DNA of 64,000 nt, taken from the NCBI GenBank assembly GCA_037893245.1, contig JBAIAA010000777.1, positions 1 to 64,000 of the forward strand, read 5' to 3'. Positions 33,615-44,674 of the stretch are shown here, in pieces; the first letter of the stretch is position 1, and each line of letters begins with the position of its first letter. Source of the DNA: Crossaster papposus (taxonomy: Eukaryota; Echinodermata; Asteroidea; Velatida; Solasteridae). The position numbers were made by a program, and so were the translations under genes. The notes under the pieces are model-generated. The model saw only the letters and a program-made list of their open reading frames with translations. It made no database searches and was not told the origin of the DNA.

Positions 33615-35870
33615 TTGTTTACCAAAATGGTCAAATTTATCATTTGTTTCCAAAAAAAAAAGAAAAAAAAAAGAAAGGAGGCGGCCCCTTTTATTAAACA
33701 ACAGTTTAATACCGACTCCAATTTTAAACGTGACTTTTCTGACGATAACATTGAACAGTTTATTGTTGATCTTAATGAGACAGACTGGAGTCCCATAATA
33801 ACTTATGATGTTAACGTAATGTACGATGTATTTATTGATCATGTTACGAAACTGTTTAATCATCATTTTCCCCAAGTAGAAATCAATATTAATTTTAACA
33901 AACATAAATCTTCTTGGTTAACAAATGGTATTTATAACTCTATAAGAAAACATAATTATTTATACAAACAGTATTTGAAAACATTCTATACAAAATAAAA
34001 CCTGTTATACGAAATTTAGAAATAAACTCAATAGCTTGATTAAACTTGCTAAGAAAAACTATTTTAGTTATAGATTTCATCGAACATCAAAGGTATCTGG
34101 AAACTTAATAATTCCTTGCTAAACAAATCTCAATCTAAGCATAATCCATCTTGTTTTGTCTGTGATAATAATGAAGTCCACGGTGATAGAAATATAGCTG
34201 ATGCATTTAATAATTACTTTGTTAATATTGGTAATAATATTGCTAGTCAGCTTCCGACTCCTGATACAACTTTGGAGTTCTACCTTAATGATAGATGTTC
34301 GAATTGTTTTTTCTTTATTCCCGTTTTACAAGAAGAAATAGTAGATATTATTAGTAAAATGTCCAGCGGTAAGGCACCAGGATGGGACTGTATTAGTTCT
34401 ATTGTACTAAAAAAAAAGCTAAATATTTCTTTTCCAAGCCACTTGCCCTTATTGTTAACAAATCTATTACTTCAGGAATAATCCCGGATGGATTAAAGAT
34501 TGGCAAAGTCGTTGCCGGCTGTATACAACCAAATGAAATAAGAATGAAATTGGAAATTACAGACCCATTTCAATCTTGTCAATTTACAGTAAAGTGTTTG
34601 AGAAGAAGATTTGTAATCGTCTCATATCATTTGTGGACAACAATGGTATATTGTCTGATTCTCAATTTGGTTTTAGGAAAAATAGGTCCACCGAGATGAC
34701 TATAGTTCAGGTTGTTAATAAAATACTTGGTGCCATTGATAATAAGAAACTATCTATTGGAATTGTTTTGGACCTGTCAAAGGCTTTTGACACGGTTAAT
34801 CATGACATCCTCATTCGGAAATTAGACCAGTATGGTATACGTGGTATTGCTTTGGAATGGTTTAAAAGTTATCTTTGTAATAGAAAGCAATTTGTGTGTT
34901 ACAATTCTGCCATCTCCATGGATCAATATATTTCATGTGGGGTACCTCAAGGTTCTGTGTTGGGTCCATTATTATTTCTTATTTACATAAACGATATTTG
35001 TAATTCTTCGAAAATTATTTCATTTTGTTTATTTGCAGACGATACAAGTTTATTGTATGACCATAATGATATTAATACTGGTATTCAAAACTTAAATGTT
35101 GAACTTGTTAAGATTTCCTCTTGGTTGTTATCTAATAAATTATCTGTCAATCTCTTCAAAACAAATTATATTATTTTCAGTTCTGGTAATTGTAAATATT
35201 CTCAAACTGTTCCCTTGGTATTAAATGGTATCATTCTTCAACAAGTTTCCAATACCAACCTTTTAGGTATTAACATTGATAGTCATTTAAGTTGGTCTAA
35301 TCATATCAATACTTTGGCTATTAGTACTAAGGTCTCAAAAAAGTATTGGTGTTATGAATCGATTGAAGCCGATTCTTCCCAGTAATGTTTTATTAACATT
35401 GTATAATTCGTTCATACTTCCTTATTTAAATTATTCAGTTATTGTCTGGGGTGGCTCAATTTCTCAACATAATAAATTATTTCTCTTACAAAAAAAGAGC
35501 TGTACGTATTATTTCTAAAGCAGGTTATTTGGATCACACAACTCCTCTATTTGCCCATTTGAAACTGGTTAAGTTGACTAATATTTATTATTTTAATCTT
35601 GGCATATTTATGTTTAAACTAATGAATAATTTATTACCCATTGCTTTAATCATCTTTTCATTTTAACCTCAGATGTTCATTGTTATGTAACCAGAAGTAC
35701 ATCTCGAAAACTGTTGTATCAACATTTTAACCGTACATCTTTATTTAAAAAATAGTCCCCAACAACGTGGAATCAAATGTTGGAATAGTCTGACGGATGT
35801 CAAGCAGTCTTGTTCTCTTCATATTTTGAGAAAAAAAATCAAACTTAACTTGCTCAATGATGGTAATTAA
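33615..35870 (+). pseudogene. LINE ORF2 reverse transcriptase, broken, no endonuclease
   Basis: Reverse transcriptase motifs in order are SSGKAPGWDCISS, DSQFGFRKNRST, GIVLDLSKAFDTVNHDILI, GVPQGSVLGPLLFLIYIND, and the catalytic CLFADDTSLL. LSVNLFKTNYIIF and LLGINIDSHLSW follow, and a C-terminal CWNSLTDVKQ-like tail sits near 35780. The frame changes at about 34480, 35380 and 35640. No endonuclease motif precedes it. The FADD box and AFDTVNHDIL style place it in the Jockey/CR1/L2 group. Confidence 0.88.
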
Positions 35871-36138
35871 TTAATTTATTATTTGTTAATTGTTTATTGT
35901 AGTCCTTGTATGTTGTCCGTAGTTAATGTGTCTGGGTTGGGGTAAGGGTGGGGGATAGGGAAAGGAATAAAAGCTTCGGCTTCTTCTTTTCCCTCAATGT
36001 TGACATGTTCTTTTTTCTACACTTAGTTTAATTTTCACATTATCATTTTAACTGTTTGTATTTATATTGTGCTTACTTGTAATGATTGTTTTGTTGTTGC
36101 CAACATTGAAATACGTGTGTGAATAAACTTGAAACTTG

Positions 36139-36330
36139 AATAGGAAGCAAACTGCGAATCCTATTGGGCCTACTGCAAGGTCCATCTAGCAGTCATTGTG
36201 TTAGAGAACAACATAGTCTAGCGAAAGGGCTATCTAGCCCGGCTATCCAGCGCACCAGGGACAGCCACCCTCAGCTTAGAGTCCAGCGAAAGGGCTATCT
36301 AGCCCGGCTATCCAGCGCACCGGGGCCAAT
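36139..36330 (+). repeat. 3' flank of the LINE insertion with an internal duplication
   Basis: AGCAAACTGCGAATCC and GCAGTCATTGTGTTAGAGAA match 63560-63705. Here the block GTCCAGCGAAAGGGCTATCT (about 66 bp) is repeated in tandem, whereas the copy at 63.6 kb has it once. Confidence 0.85.
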
Positions 36331-36639
36331 CTGAAGCGAATGTTTTGAAAAAAATAATGTGTAGCGCCCTCAAAAGTCGAGGCGCGAATAGTTTTAGTAA
36401 TGGCGGCGCCCTTGGCCTGTTTATAGATTATGAAACAGTGTAACTAGGAACTTTTTCTTTCGGTGTTTTATTTGGAGTTAAAAAGGCAACGTCCAAGGTA
36501 AAAAAGGTGCCTGTTCAGTATAGAGAAAGTTTGTTTGATAAAAGACGCGTATCTTTCATGTATGTAGGCTAGTATAGGTCAAAGAAACATGTTTTGGACG
36601 GTGTGTACTAGAACCACAGACAACACATATATCTGCACA

Positions 36640-36993
36640 TAGACTATCTTTCGTTCGATGGGCAATTACCTACCAGTACCGCGCGCTTTTTACGTTCTGT
36701 GCACATACCGGGCAACGCGCTTAACACAAAATGGGCCTAAAAGTCTTTATTTGAGGGTATCACTATCAAGATTGGCACTGGATATGCTTAATCTACATGG
36801 CATAAGGTAAAATCTATGACATTTTCTTTCAAATCGATAAATGCTTTCATATTAATCCAGGAACAGTTCGGGTGTGTACTAAATTTGCCAATAGTTGGTA
36901 TTTTAGTCAGGCGTCGCGAAATCACGAAATCACGAAATCACCCTGTAGTTTTGAATAGGACCTGGCGGTCTATGTGTTTATATGTCTGTGAGT
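36640..36993 (+). mobile_element. 5'-truncated CCCACAGACATATAAAC element
   Basis: Matches the second half of the units at 23435-25045 from CTATCTTTCGTTCGA to CTGGCGGTCTATGTGTTTAT. The left end is missing. Confidence 0.85.
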
Positions 36994-38861
36994 ATAATCC
37001 ACTATGCACAGTGCACGAAACAGGTAACAGCTGTTGACTTTGCTCAACAATGACTACGTGCATTTGAATCGGCGAACATTGATCCACATTTTGAGGCCTG
37101 ATTTTCTCACTTTTTTGAAAGGTAAGAATACACTGATACTGTTAGTGCCTACTGGGGACAAGCAGCATTTTTGTAAGTGGCCGTTTTCCGTGACATTTTG
37201 GGGGATAAGTGTGGGAGGTCATGCCGGGATCGATGTGCAGACATTTTGTACAGCGATCCAATGGGCTCTTGCTTGGACCCTATATCACCCGACATGTCCA
37301 CATGTTAAAAAAGGTGATTTTAGGGTCCAAGTTACTCGGACTAATGTTTGCCCAAAGCAACATTCAATTTCACCCTCAAAACGGCCACAAAAGTACTCGA
37401 TAAGCCATCTGAGATGCAAGTACACATCGACGAATAAGATTGTGGTACTAAGGTTTACAGACAATTCGGATGAAAAGTGAAATTTTAAGGTTAATTCCCC
37501 AAGCTGCATCAGACACTTTGATTTTGAAAAATAGTGCATGCCGACCGTACCACTATATGTGGGGGTGCTCTGCGATGTCAGAGGTCATTTTACAAAATCG
37601 TTCTACCAAACATAGTTGATACTGATAGGCCTTACGGAAGATAAGAAATAAGGAACAAGTTACATTTCGTATTTCTATTGAAAAAAATCCTGTCAATACA
37701 GTTGACCAAGTATTAACAATAGGGCCTATCATAAAATAATAGTAGAGTTATTGTTAAATGAAATGACTTACAAATGAATACAAGTTTATTTCATCTAAGC
37801 TTTCTAGGTCAAGACGCTAGAATTATTGTGATTTGGAATAATACATGGAGGAGTGGTTTATGACCAATCAGGGTATTGCAAAGGACATTTTGTTATGAGG
37901 CGCCCAAACCGCTATTATAAAAGACGAGCCAAATCAGTGCTCGAAGTTCAGAGATTCAGATCGATGTTCAGGTTGTGACTGGTTCTAGCCCGGTAGACCT
38001 AGTACACGGAGCGCGTCTTACTCGACGTTGGATTGCAATACACATTGACGCTCCGTCTCATTGTTACACACATAGACATTTGGTTTATGTGCATTAGGCA
38101 TAGTGTGTACTTATTGGAAGCATCAGATAATAAACAGAAACATATTAAAACTGTTATTATTCTTTGAAGCCACAGCACGATCTCTCCAGTCTCTTTAGTC
38201 ATTTAGTACTCGTACCAGTATTTTCAGGCCCGTTACAATATACATAACAGTTTATAACACCTCACCCATGCCATGGAGGTTTCCTACCTCCATGCCTCAC
38301 CCAAAGATTCGGCTTGGTTTTAATATTTTATAATTATAATCTAAATACAGTTAAAATGAACTTTAATCCAGCTCCGTAGCGCTCGCTCTTTGGAACAATA
38401 CACGCTACGCTCAATGCTCTACGCTGTATGCGCACATCAGCATACATTTACACACAAATACCGCGCCATGGGTACTACTTTGGTTGCTAATGGTATAGCA
38501 CCATGGTTGCTACGGGTATACTACTTTTGGTCGTGCACAGAAAGATAATAGAAATAGAAAATACCATGTGACTAGCTCTCGGTCAATCAAGACACAGAAT
38601 CTGTGGGTAAACTCATGCATTTTCATGCAACCAAACAAATATATGATGGTTAAATAAATTGTATACAGGAACAAGAAACAAAAATGACCCTATGTACAGA
38701 ACACCCTGTACGTATCAACTGAATACTTTCCTTATCAGGACGACCTACGACTTTTTCGTTTACATTTTGTATTTACCTGACCTTTTCTGTTTGTGTTTTC
38801 TATTCATGTAATTTAGTGTCATACTACTAGCTATACGTGATAACCCCATCGTTTGTCAGTC
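36994..38861. other. No intact gene; possible solo LTR
   Basis: The 148-codon frame at 37034 shows no motif. At about 37893-38237 the sequence starts TGTTATGAGG and has TATTATAAAAGACGAG (TATA-like), an AATAAAC-like word 200 bp later and an end in CCCGTTACA. This is an LTR-like layout, but I find no target duplication or second LTR. Confidence 0.35.
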
Positions 38862-39027
38862 ATGTCTGCAACTGCAATTGAGGTATTTGACGTTTGTGTC
38901 GTCGGGGCAGGTTTGTGGGGCAGTGCAGCCGCCAAATATTGCTCAGAGTGGCCTGGTATCTCAGTTTGCCTTATCGGACCCAGCGAACCAGTCACGAAGA
39001 GGTATGATTTTTGTTTCCCATTCGAGA

Positions 39028-39386
39028 TTTAAAGGTAGGATACACCATTTGCGAAATCGCAACATTTTACTACCAAATTATTAGGAAATATTTTACTTAT
39101 TTGTAGGTAAATAATGATTGTAGGCATCCAGCAAATAGATTGTGCTAGATATCCTTTAATTGTTCTGAAAAATTGAATTATATATATTAAAAAAACAGGA
39201 ACAATATAAGAACTACTGCCTTGCGGCGGTTGAAAACGAGTATTGTTTTTCTTGCTTTTCTTAACATCGATGATTGTAAAACTCCGGACAAGTCAGTTAA
39301 ACAATGTTTACTATAAAATACAACCCCCAAAATGTACCCATTCTTGATAATTCAAGCAATTACTGATGGTGTATCCTACCTTTAAA
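39028..39386. mobile_element. GGTAGGATACACCATT-family MITE just after a splice donor
   Basis: TTTAAAGGTAGGATACACCATT to GGTGTATCCTACCTTTAAA. It begins 26 bp after the donor of oxidoreductase block 1. The same exon-donor-MITE arrangement is preserved in the inverted copy at 63207-63392. Confidence 0.9.
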
Positions 39387-39445
39387 ATCTTTTGAAGGGC
39401 ACAATACATTGTTCAAATATATCCAAGACATCAAAAATGTTTTAC

Positions 39446-39745
39446 TTATTGTCAGTTGTACATTTTTATTGTTTGAAAGCAGCAAAAGTTCTCAAAAATC
39501 TAAAGAAAAGTGCTTGACAACTAACCTGACGAAGGTTTAGTTCTGTGAATGATATTTATTCCAATAAAATAATATTCTTAGATTTTGATATGGAACCAAC
39601 TGCTTAATGGAAATTTCAAAAAAATGCATCTCTGGGACACATCTTTAGACTACTTCAAATTCTTTAAAATGACAGCATGCCAGAGAAATAATTTCACAGG
39701 GAGTTTATAGGGTCATTAATATGTTTACATAATTTGGTGCGAGTT
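39446..39745. repeat. Dispersed repeat R1, partial copy 3
   Basis: Words TTGTCAGTTGTACATTTTTA, AACCTGACGAAGGTTTAG, TTATTCCAATAAAATAATAT and AATGCATCTCTGGGACACATC follow the order of the copies at 1600 and 10300. Confidence 0.65.
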
Positions 39746-40321
39746 CTAGTACTACAACACTGGAAGAATAATTTCAATTATATTTTATTTATTTTTTTAA
39801 GAATTATGAAAGCCGGTAATCGGTGCCCATTATGATGAGGGACGAGTATTTAGTGGAATCAGCAGAAGTTTTGAATCGGGAGAACTTGGCAGAAGAGCAG
39901 CTCAAAGGTTCAGTGATATCGAACGAATGACAGGTAAGAGAGAAATGCACACACGTGTGAATGCATGTGCGGATATTTCACGCGTACTATGAACCTGTGA
40001 ACCATTGACGTCCACAGGATGCGGGAAGAGGTTACAGATTGTAGACTTGCGCACGCCCAAAGTCCGTTTTGCCATTTTTGCAAGATCTTTAGAGGAAAAA
40101 TGGGGTGAGCATTATCTTATTTTTTAAATGAAGAGGAACTCTTTGAGAAGCCCAGAATCAAAATTTGAGTTTAAAACAAGTTTCTCGAAGTGAGAAAAGT
40201 GAGTATTTGGACATTTTCCCAACTACACAGATACAAAGGCATAGGTAGGACTGTGTTGTTTTTTGTCGTCACTTTTTCTCAAAAATGTTGGTCATCTGAA
40301 AAATCATATCAGAGTTTTCAA

Positions 40322-40400
40322 TTGTGGAGTGGCCTCGTGGCCAGGAGCATTGAATTCGTTATCTGCTGGTAATTCTGCAGGTTGTGGGTTCAACTGCTGT
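40322..40400 (+). mobile_element. tRNA-derived SINE head fused to an exon start
   Basis: GTGGCCTCGTGGCCAGGAGC (A box) and CTGCAGGTTGTGGGTTCAA (B box) match the head of the SINE at 41881-42216. The likely acceptor AATTCTGCAG of the oxidoreductase block at 40381 is inside this head. Confidence 0.65.
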
Positions 40401-41452
40401 GGGAGACATACTACCCGCTGGGTTGCAACTTGATGTAACGGCAAAGTCTCAAGTCGTGGTGCTTCAGAAGATGACAGGGACAGGCTCCGTGGCATGCCTT
40501 CCTTACGCGACCATGAGGGAGAAACGGACTTAGGACAAGACTGCTACATTTTGCCACCGATTCAGTACCCAAACGGTAAATATTGCCATGTATATGTGAC
40601 TAATGAACGTAATCAATAAGAGAACAGGCCATTAGATAATCTAGCTGGATTTTGACACATCTTTATGAGTAGACACATGCACTCCTCCTATGTCTAGCCT
40701 AGTCTGGTTCCTAGACTTCATAATGGTGTCCAGTAACCTGCAGCGAATCTTGCGTACCTCAGGGGACATCCCTCCTGAGATATGCAAATGATATGCATGA
40801 CGTGTATATGTCTGAATCCCGCCTCGTAAATTCAAAATCACAACGGTAATGTTTGTGCGCAACCAACCTATAGATTGCAAAATGGAAATAGGCATGGAGC
40901 TATGAATGTGCAATTTTAGTAATATGAGCTTCGATTCTTACTAAATTTGAATTCTGAATTCTTACTGAATTCTTACTAAATTAATCTCTGGCAAATACCA
41001 ATAAATATTGCTCAGACTCGACCATTTGACTTACGACTCAGACTCGGACTCTACCTGTTTGATTCAGGACTCGCACTCAAGACTCGACAGTGGTGACTGG
41101 AACTCTAACTCCGAGTCTGACTCAATGTTTGGTGACTCAAACCCAAGTCTCCCCTAACTCACTTGCTGCAACCGAGCGAGAGGAGAACTTGTGCTTGGAG
41201 TCAGATGAACATTTGTTAGTCCCAATGAAAACACCATACTATTCATATTGAATACATGTAGCTCAATTTTGTTTCTTTCCCCATATGTTTTGGTAGGTAA
41301 GTGGTACCTGAAAATAGGTCACGATAAAGTGGGTGAGAAAGATTTGACAACTAAGGAGCAAATGAAGGCCTGGTCCTTTGGTCATGGTGATCAACCAACG
41401 TCAGATAGACTCCTGCAGTGCCTACAAGGCATAATTCCTGGTAGGTGATCCG

Positions 41453-41847
41453 TTTAAAGGTGGGATACACCATTGGTAATTGCTTGAATTATAATGAATG
41501 GGTGGATTTTTTTGGGGGGGTTGTATTTTATAGTAAATATCGTTTGACTGACCTGTTCGAAGTTTTACAATCATGGTTGCCAAGAAAAGTACAAAAAACA
41601 GTGTTTATTTTCAACCGGCGTCGGGCAGTTATTCTTATGTTATTTGTGTTTTTTTCGCCATCGCCGTCTGGCGATCGCGATTTTTTCTTTATAGAATTCT
41701 TTTTTTCAGAATAATTACAGAATATATAGCGCAATAATTTTGCTGGTTGCCTAGAATCATTATTTACTTTCAGATAAGTAAGATATTTCTTAATAATTCG
41801 GTAGTAAATTTGTTCGATATCTGCAAATGGTGTATTCTACCTTTATA
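41453..41847. mobile_element. GGTAGGATACACCATT-family MITE just after a splice donor
   Basis: TTTAAAGGTGGGATACACCATT to AATGGTGTATTCTACCTTTA. It begins 12 bp after the donor of the oxidoreductase exon ending at 41440. Confidence 0.9.
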
Positions 41848-41880
41848 ACTCCATCGATCTTATTACTGTGTAAAAACTAT

Positions 41881-42216
41881 AGATAACAATAATAATATTT
41901 ATAAAGCGCACATATCCAACAATACTGGCGCTTGTGTCGCAACAATATTATTACCCCTGCTCATTGGGCCCACGAAACATTCCAAATACCAACTCGGCTA
42001 CCTGGGGAGTATACAGCTCGAGGCAGCCATTTCACCGCAAGGCAGCAATAAATCAATCCCAGAAACCATCTCTGCCATCACAGGTACCCATTTTACTCCA
42101 GGGCGGAGAGAAGCAATGAGTGACAACAACCCCAGGCTGGACTCGAACCCACAACCTGCAGATTTACCCGCAGACCACAAATTCAATGCTCCAGACCACG
42201 AGGCCATAGCACCCCA
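41881..42216 (-). mobile_element. tRNA-derived SINE
   Basis: On the minus strand: GGTGCTATGGCCTCGTGG (A box), GGTTGTGGGTTCGAGTCC (B box), body TTGTTGTCACTCATTGCTTC, GATTGATTTATTGCTGCC, and a 3' end GTGCGCTTTATAAATATTAT. The end type is common in echinoderm and other invertebrate SINEs. Confidence 0.85.
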
Positions 42217-42869
42217 TTTAGGAAATCTAGATGTGACCAGCAATTAATTTTATGATGCATTGCGCGTCGTATCCCTACGATGCTTCGCAGCTGCGACACG
42301 TCCTGCAAGTTTTTTACAAAACACATTGACGTGTCATAGGTGTAATTTATAGCACACAACTGTATATATTGTATATAACGGTGAGATAAAACAAAAGTCA
42401 ATCACAAATTAGTACAAGTATATCCAGTGAAGTGGCAGACTATTGAAATGGAACGAAGCATCCATTCAAAAATGTTCGTCCTATGTTTTTGTCGCCCTTT
42501 CATCAAGTTGCCGTGATTGCCTCTGAATATTAAATTAAAAAAGATGCAACACTTGTTATTACCGTTGCAGGTCTGAAGCCACTTTCCATTCACACCGATA
42601 CTTGCGTGACTACCACCACACCTACGCGGCTATTCTACTGCGACATGGTCGGCCCTGGGCTTGGCGTGCTCGTTGGCGGTAACGGGGTCGGGGCCAAGTC
42701 CTCAGATGAGATCGGCCACATAGCAGCTAACGTGATACTGAAGGGAAAGTGGGACTATGACATGCCGAGAGAGACGTTTAGAGTGAAGTGCTTTATACTT
42801 GCAGTTAATTGCACAGCCGAATGGTTTATAACAATAGAGTCTATTATGTTAGCCCCGACCCAATCTTAA

Positions 42870-43216
42870 AAAAAATGGAGTAAGCACTGCAAATCTGAAG
42901 CATTTACTTCTTTTAATTCATACCAAATGGAGCAAATGCTAATATTCTACCTTAATTTGTTATTCATACAGATGCTATTAAATGCTTAAAAATTAGCAAT
43001 TGAAGCACAAAATTCAATTTTGTATTTATTCATCGACTCTAGCTGGGTTTGAACCTTGGACCTCGAGTTAAGCCACACTGAGCTTTAAAGTATATGAACA
43101 TTTTATTAAAAGTGAATATTGAAACGAGTATAAAATACGTTTGAAACAACATAAAATGGGTAAATATGTTTATTCAGTAACGATATGTTTAAATGCCAGT
43201 AGTAGTACAGCGGACA
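42870..43216. other. No gene recognised
   Basis: AT-rich 3' flank of the oxidoreductase fragment; nothing supported. Confidence 0.4.
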
Positions 43217-43560
43217 TTTAAAGGTAGGATGCATTGCTTAAATTATCATGAATGGGTGGATTTGGAGGGGTTGTATTTTATAGTAAATATCGTTTAACTG
43301 ACCTGTTCGAAGTTTTACAATCATGGATTGGATGCCGAGAAAAGCAAGAAAAACTGCATTCTTTTTCAACCGATGTCAGGCAGTTATTCTTATTTTTTTT
43401 TTCGCATTCGCCAGCGGGCGATTGTGAATTTGTTTGTACAAATTAAATTTTTTCGCAAACAATTACACGATATCTACCGTAATTATTTTTCTGGATGCCT
43501 AGAATCATTATTTTCTTTCAAATAAGTACGATATTTATTAGTACATCGATAGTACATTGT
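43217..43560. mobile_element. GGTAGGATACACCATT-family MITE, right end lost
   Basis: Left end TTTAAAGGTAGGATGCATTG and interior words (GATTTGGAGGGGTTGTATTT, GGATGCCTAGAATCATTATT) are present; the right inverted end is missing. Confidence 0.85.
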
Positions 43561-43843
43561 ACAACTAATTAACTGCATTAAATCGTATTGAAACAGTCTA
43601 GAATTAAACACCAAATGTACTTCAGTTATTGCGACAAAAATAGAGTGTGGAATAAAAAAAAACACGCAACTTAAAACAAGTTCTATAAAAATATTACTTT
43701 TGATTAATTGTTTTTCATGTAGTTTTTATGTCTGTTTGTAATGTGTTTTGAAACCCAATTGTAAGACGCTAAACAAATATTAATTATTATGACATTTTAT
43801 TATCCCTTTTTATACGACTACTGTTTCAGCAATTATTCATTAT

Positions 43844-44674
43844 TTATTCGGGGTAAAGGAGGAAGCCACTGAATGAGGTGTACTGGTAGGTGGAACCACT
43901 ATACGCCCTACCGTTCATGGTAAGCCCCACCGTGTCTCCTCGCTGCAGAACCAGCACCGCGCTCCCAGACACCTGCTCATAGTGACTTGCATCACTGCTA
44001 AAGCCAGTGACAACATAGTCGTCGTTCTTCCGGAGATGAACGAGCAGTTGGCTGCTGCGAGGATATTTGCACACAGAAAACGTAAACACGTAGGTGCCCG
44101 GCACAGTACACGTGAACGTGCCGGTCCCGAGATCAAAGCTGGTACCCGGCAGAAGCGTCTCGGTCTGCTGGAAGGGCAAACGGGTGTCGTGACTCGTAGA
44201 GGTATAAGAGTGGCTCGTCATCACCGCGGTGAATGCTACCCGCTGGTTGGAGTCGTCTGGTGTCTCCCCTGGCTCACCCTTCTGACCTTTGACACCAGTC
44301 TGACCAGGACTTCCGACTACACCCTGCAGACCTTTCGGACCTATCTTGCCGGGCTGGCCTATCCCACTGTCACCTTTAGGCCCAGCGTTCCCAAGTGCTC
44401 CCCGCTCACCCATTGGACCGATCGGCCCGATATCGCCATTTTGACCCGGCTGACCTGCGTCGCCCTTTGACCCCGGCTGGCCGTAGGGTCCGACCTGACC
44501 AGGTAAACCTGGTATACCATTTGTGGCAGAAGGTCCATGGCAGCACATCGGACACGCCTGAGACGCTGGAACATCACCGTCCGAGGCAACTGGCCCAGTG
44601 ACGGAACCTCGGAGCTTGACAGAGTTACCCAGAAGGAGGGCGATTGAAAGAACGGTTGTCACCAAGATCTTCAT
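43844..44674 (-). CDS. Secreted collagen-C1q domain protein
   Basis: A single coding exon of 276 aa. Residues 1-20 are a signal peptide (MKILVTTVLSIALLLGNSV). A short linker follows with CPMCC, whose clustered Cys probably make inter-chain disulfides. Residues ~52-140 are Gly-X-Y triplets (from GIPGLPGQVGPYGQPG to GQKGEPGE), with one break at GDSGIGQPG. Residues ~150-276 form a C1q globular head (RVAFTAVMTSHSYT, GTFTCTVPGTYVFTFSV, LVHLRKNDDYV, GSAVLVLQRGDTVGLTM, FSGFLLYPE at the C-terminus). Such proteins trimerise through the collagen stem and bind ligands with the C1q head; invertebrate members are lectin-like immune or matrix proteins. Length and domain order are typical. The start at 44674 is chosen because the hydrophobic leader begins there. 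The frame is open further upstream, but TTTGGTATTTAG|A just before it is a good acceptor for a 5' UTR intron. Confidence 0.93.
   Translation of the reverse strand: MKILVTTVLSIALLLGNSVKLRGSVTGPVASDGDVPASQACPMCCHGPSATNGIPGLPGQVGPYGQPGSKGDAGQPGQNGDIGPIGPMGERGALGNAGPKGDSGIGQPGKIGPKGLQGVVGSPGQTGVKGQKGEPGETPDDSNQRVAFTAVMTSHSYTSTSHDTRLPFQQTETLLPGTSFDLGTGTFTCTVPGTYVFTFSVCKYPRSSQLLVHLRKNDDYVVTGFSSDASHYEQVSGSAVLVLQRGDTVGLTMNGRAYSGSTYQYTSFSGFLLYPE

Larger units (their letters stand above)
32351..36138 (+). mobile_element. CR1/L2-like LINE, full 3' end, endonuclease missing
   Basis: Bounded by comparison with the empty site at 63393-63705. The 3' end is GTGAATAAACTTGAAACTTGA and short AATA direct repeats flank the element. 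ORF1 (coiled coil plus RRM-type core) and an ORF2 reverse transcriptase of Jockey/CR1/L2 type are present but frameshifted. Only about 250 bp of A/T runs separate ORF1 from the reverse-transcriptase region, so the apurinic endonuclease domain is absent. The word GAAAGGAGG.GGCCCCTTTT occurs on both sides of that gap. Confidence 0.88.
38862..42869 (+). pseudogene. FAD-dependent sarcosine-oxidase-like gene, incomplete and frameshifted
   Basis: Five coding blocks. 38862-39001 holds the Rossmann FAD motif FDVCVVGAGLWGSAAA. 39813-39933 gives VIGAHYDEGRVFSGISRSFE. 40381-40575 gives DILPAGLQLDVTAK, then LRGMPSLRDHE and CYILPPIQYPN. 41297-41440 gives KWYLKIGHDK. 42571-42869 gives FYCDMVGPGLGVLVGGNGVG, MPRETFRVK and a 23-residue unlike tail. 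The family (peroxisomal or bacterial-type amine-oxidising flavoproteins) oxidises N-methyl or amino groups with FAD. The junction of block 1 (phase 2) to block 2 (phase 0) is out of frame. The roughly 100 residues normally between IERMTG and the third block are absent, and the third block changes frame near 40464. The later junctions are clean. I judge it a decayed or mis-assembled copy; exon 1 has a second copy at 63298. Confidence 0.8.

Noticed and set aside
37034-37480. 148-codon open frame
   Set aside because: No recognisable motif and it continues from a truncated repeat into unique sequence without gene signals.
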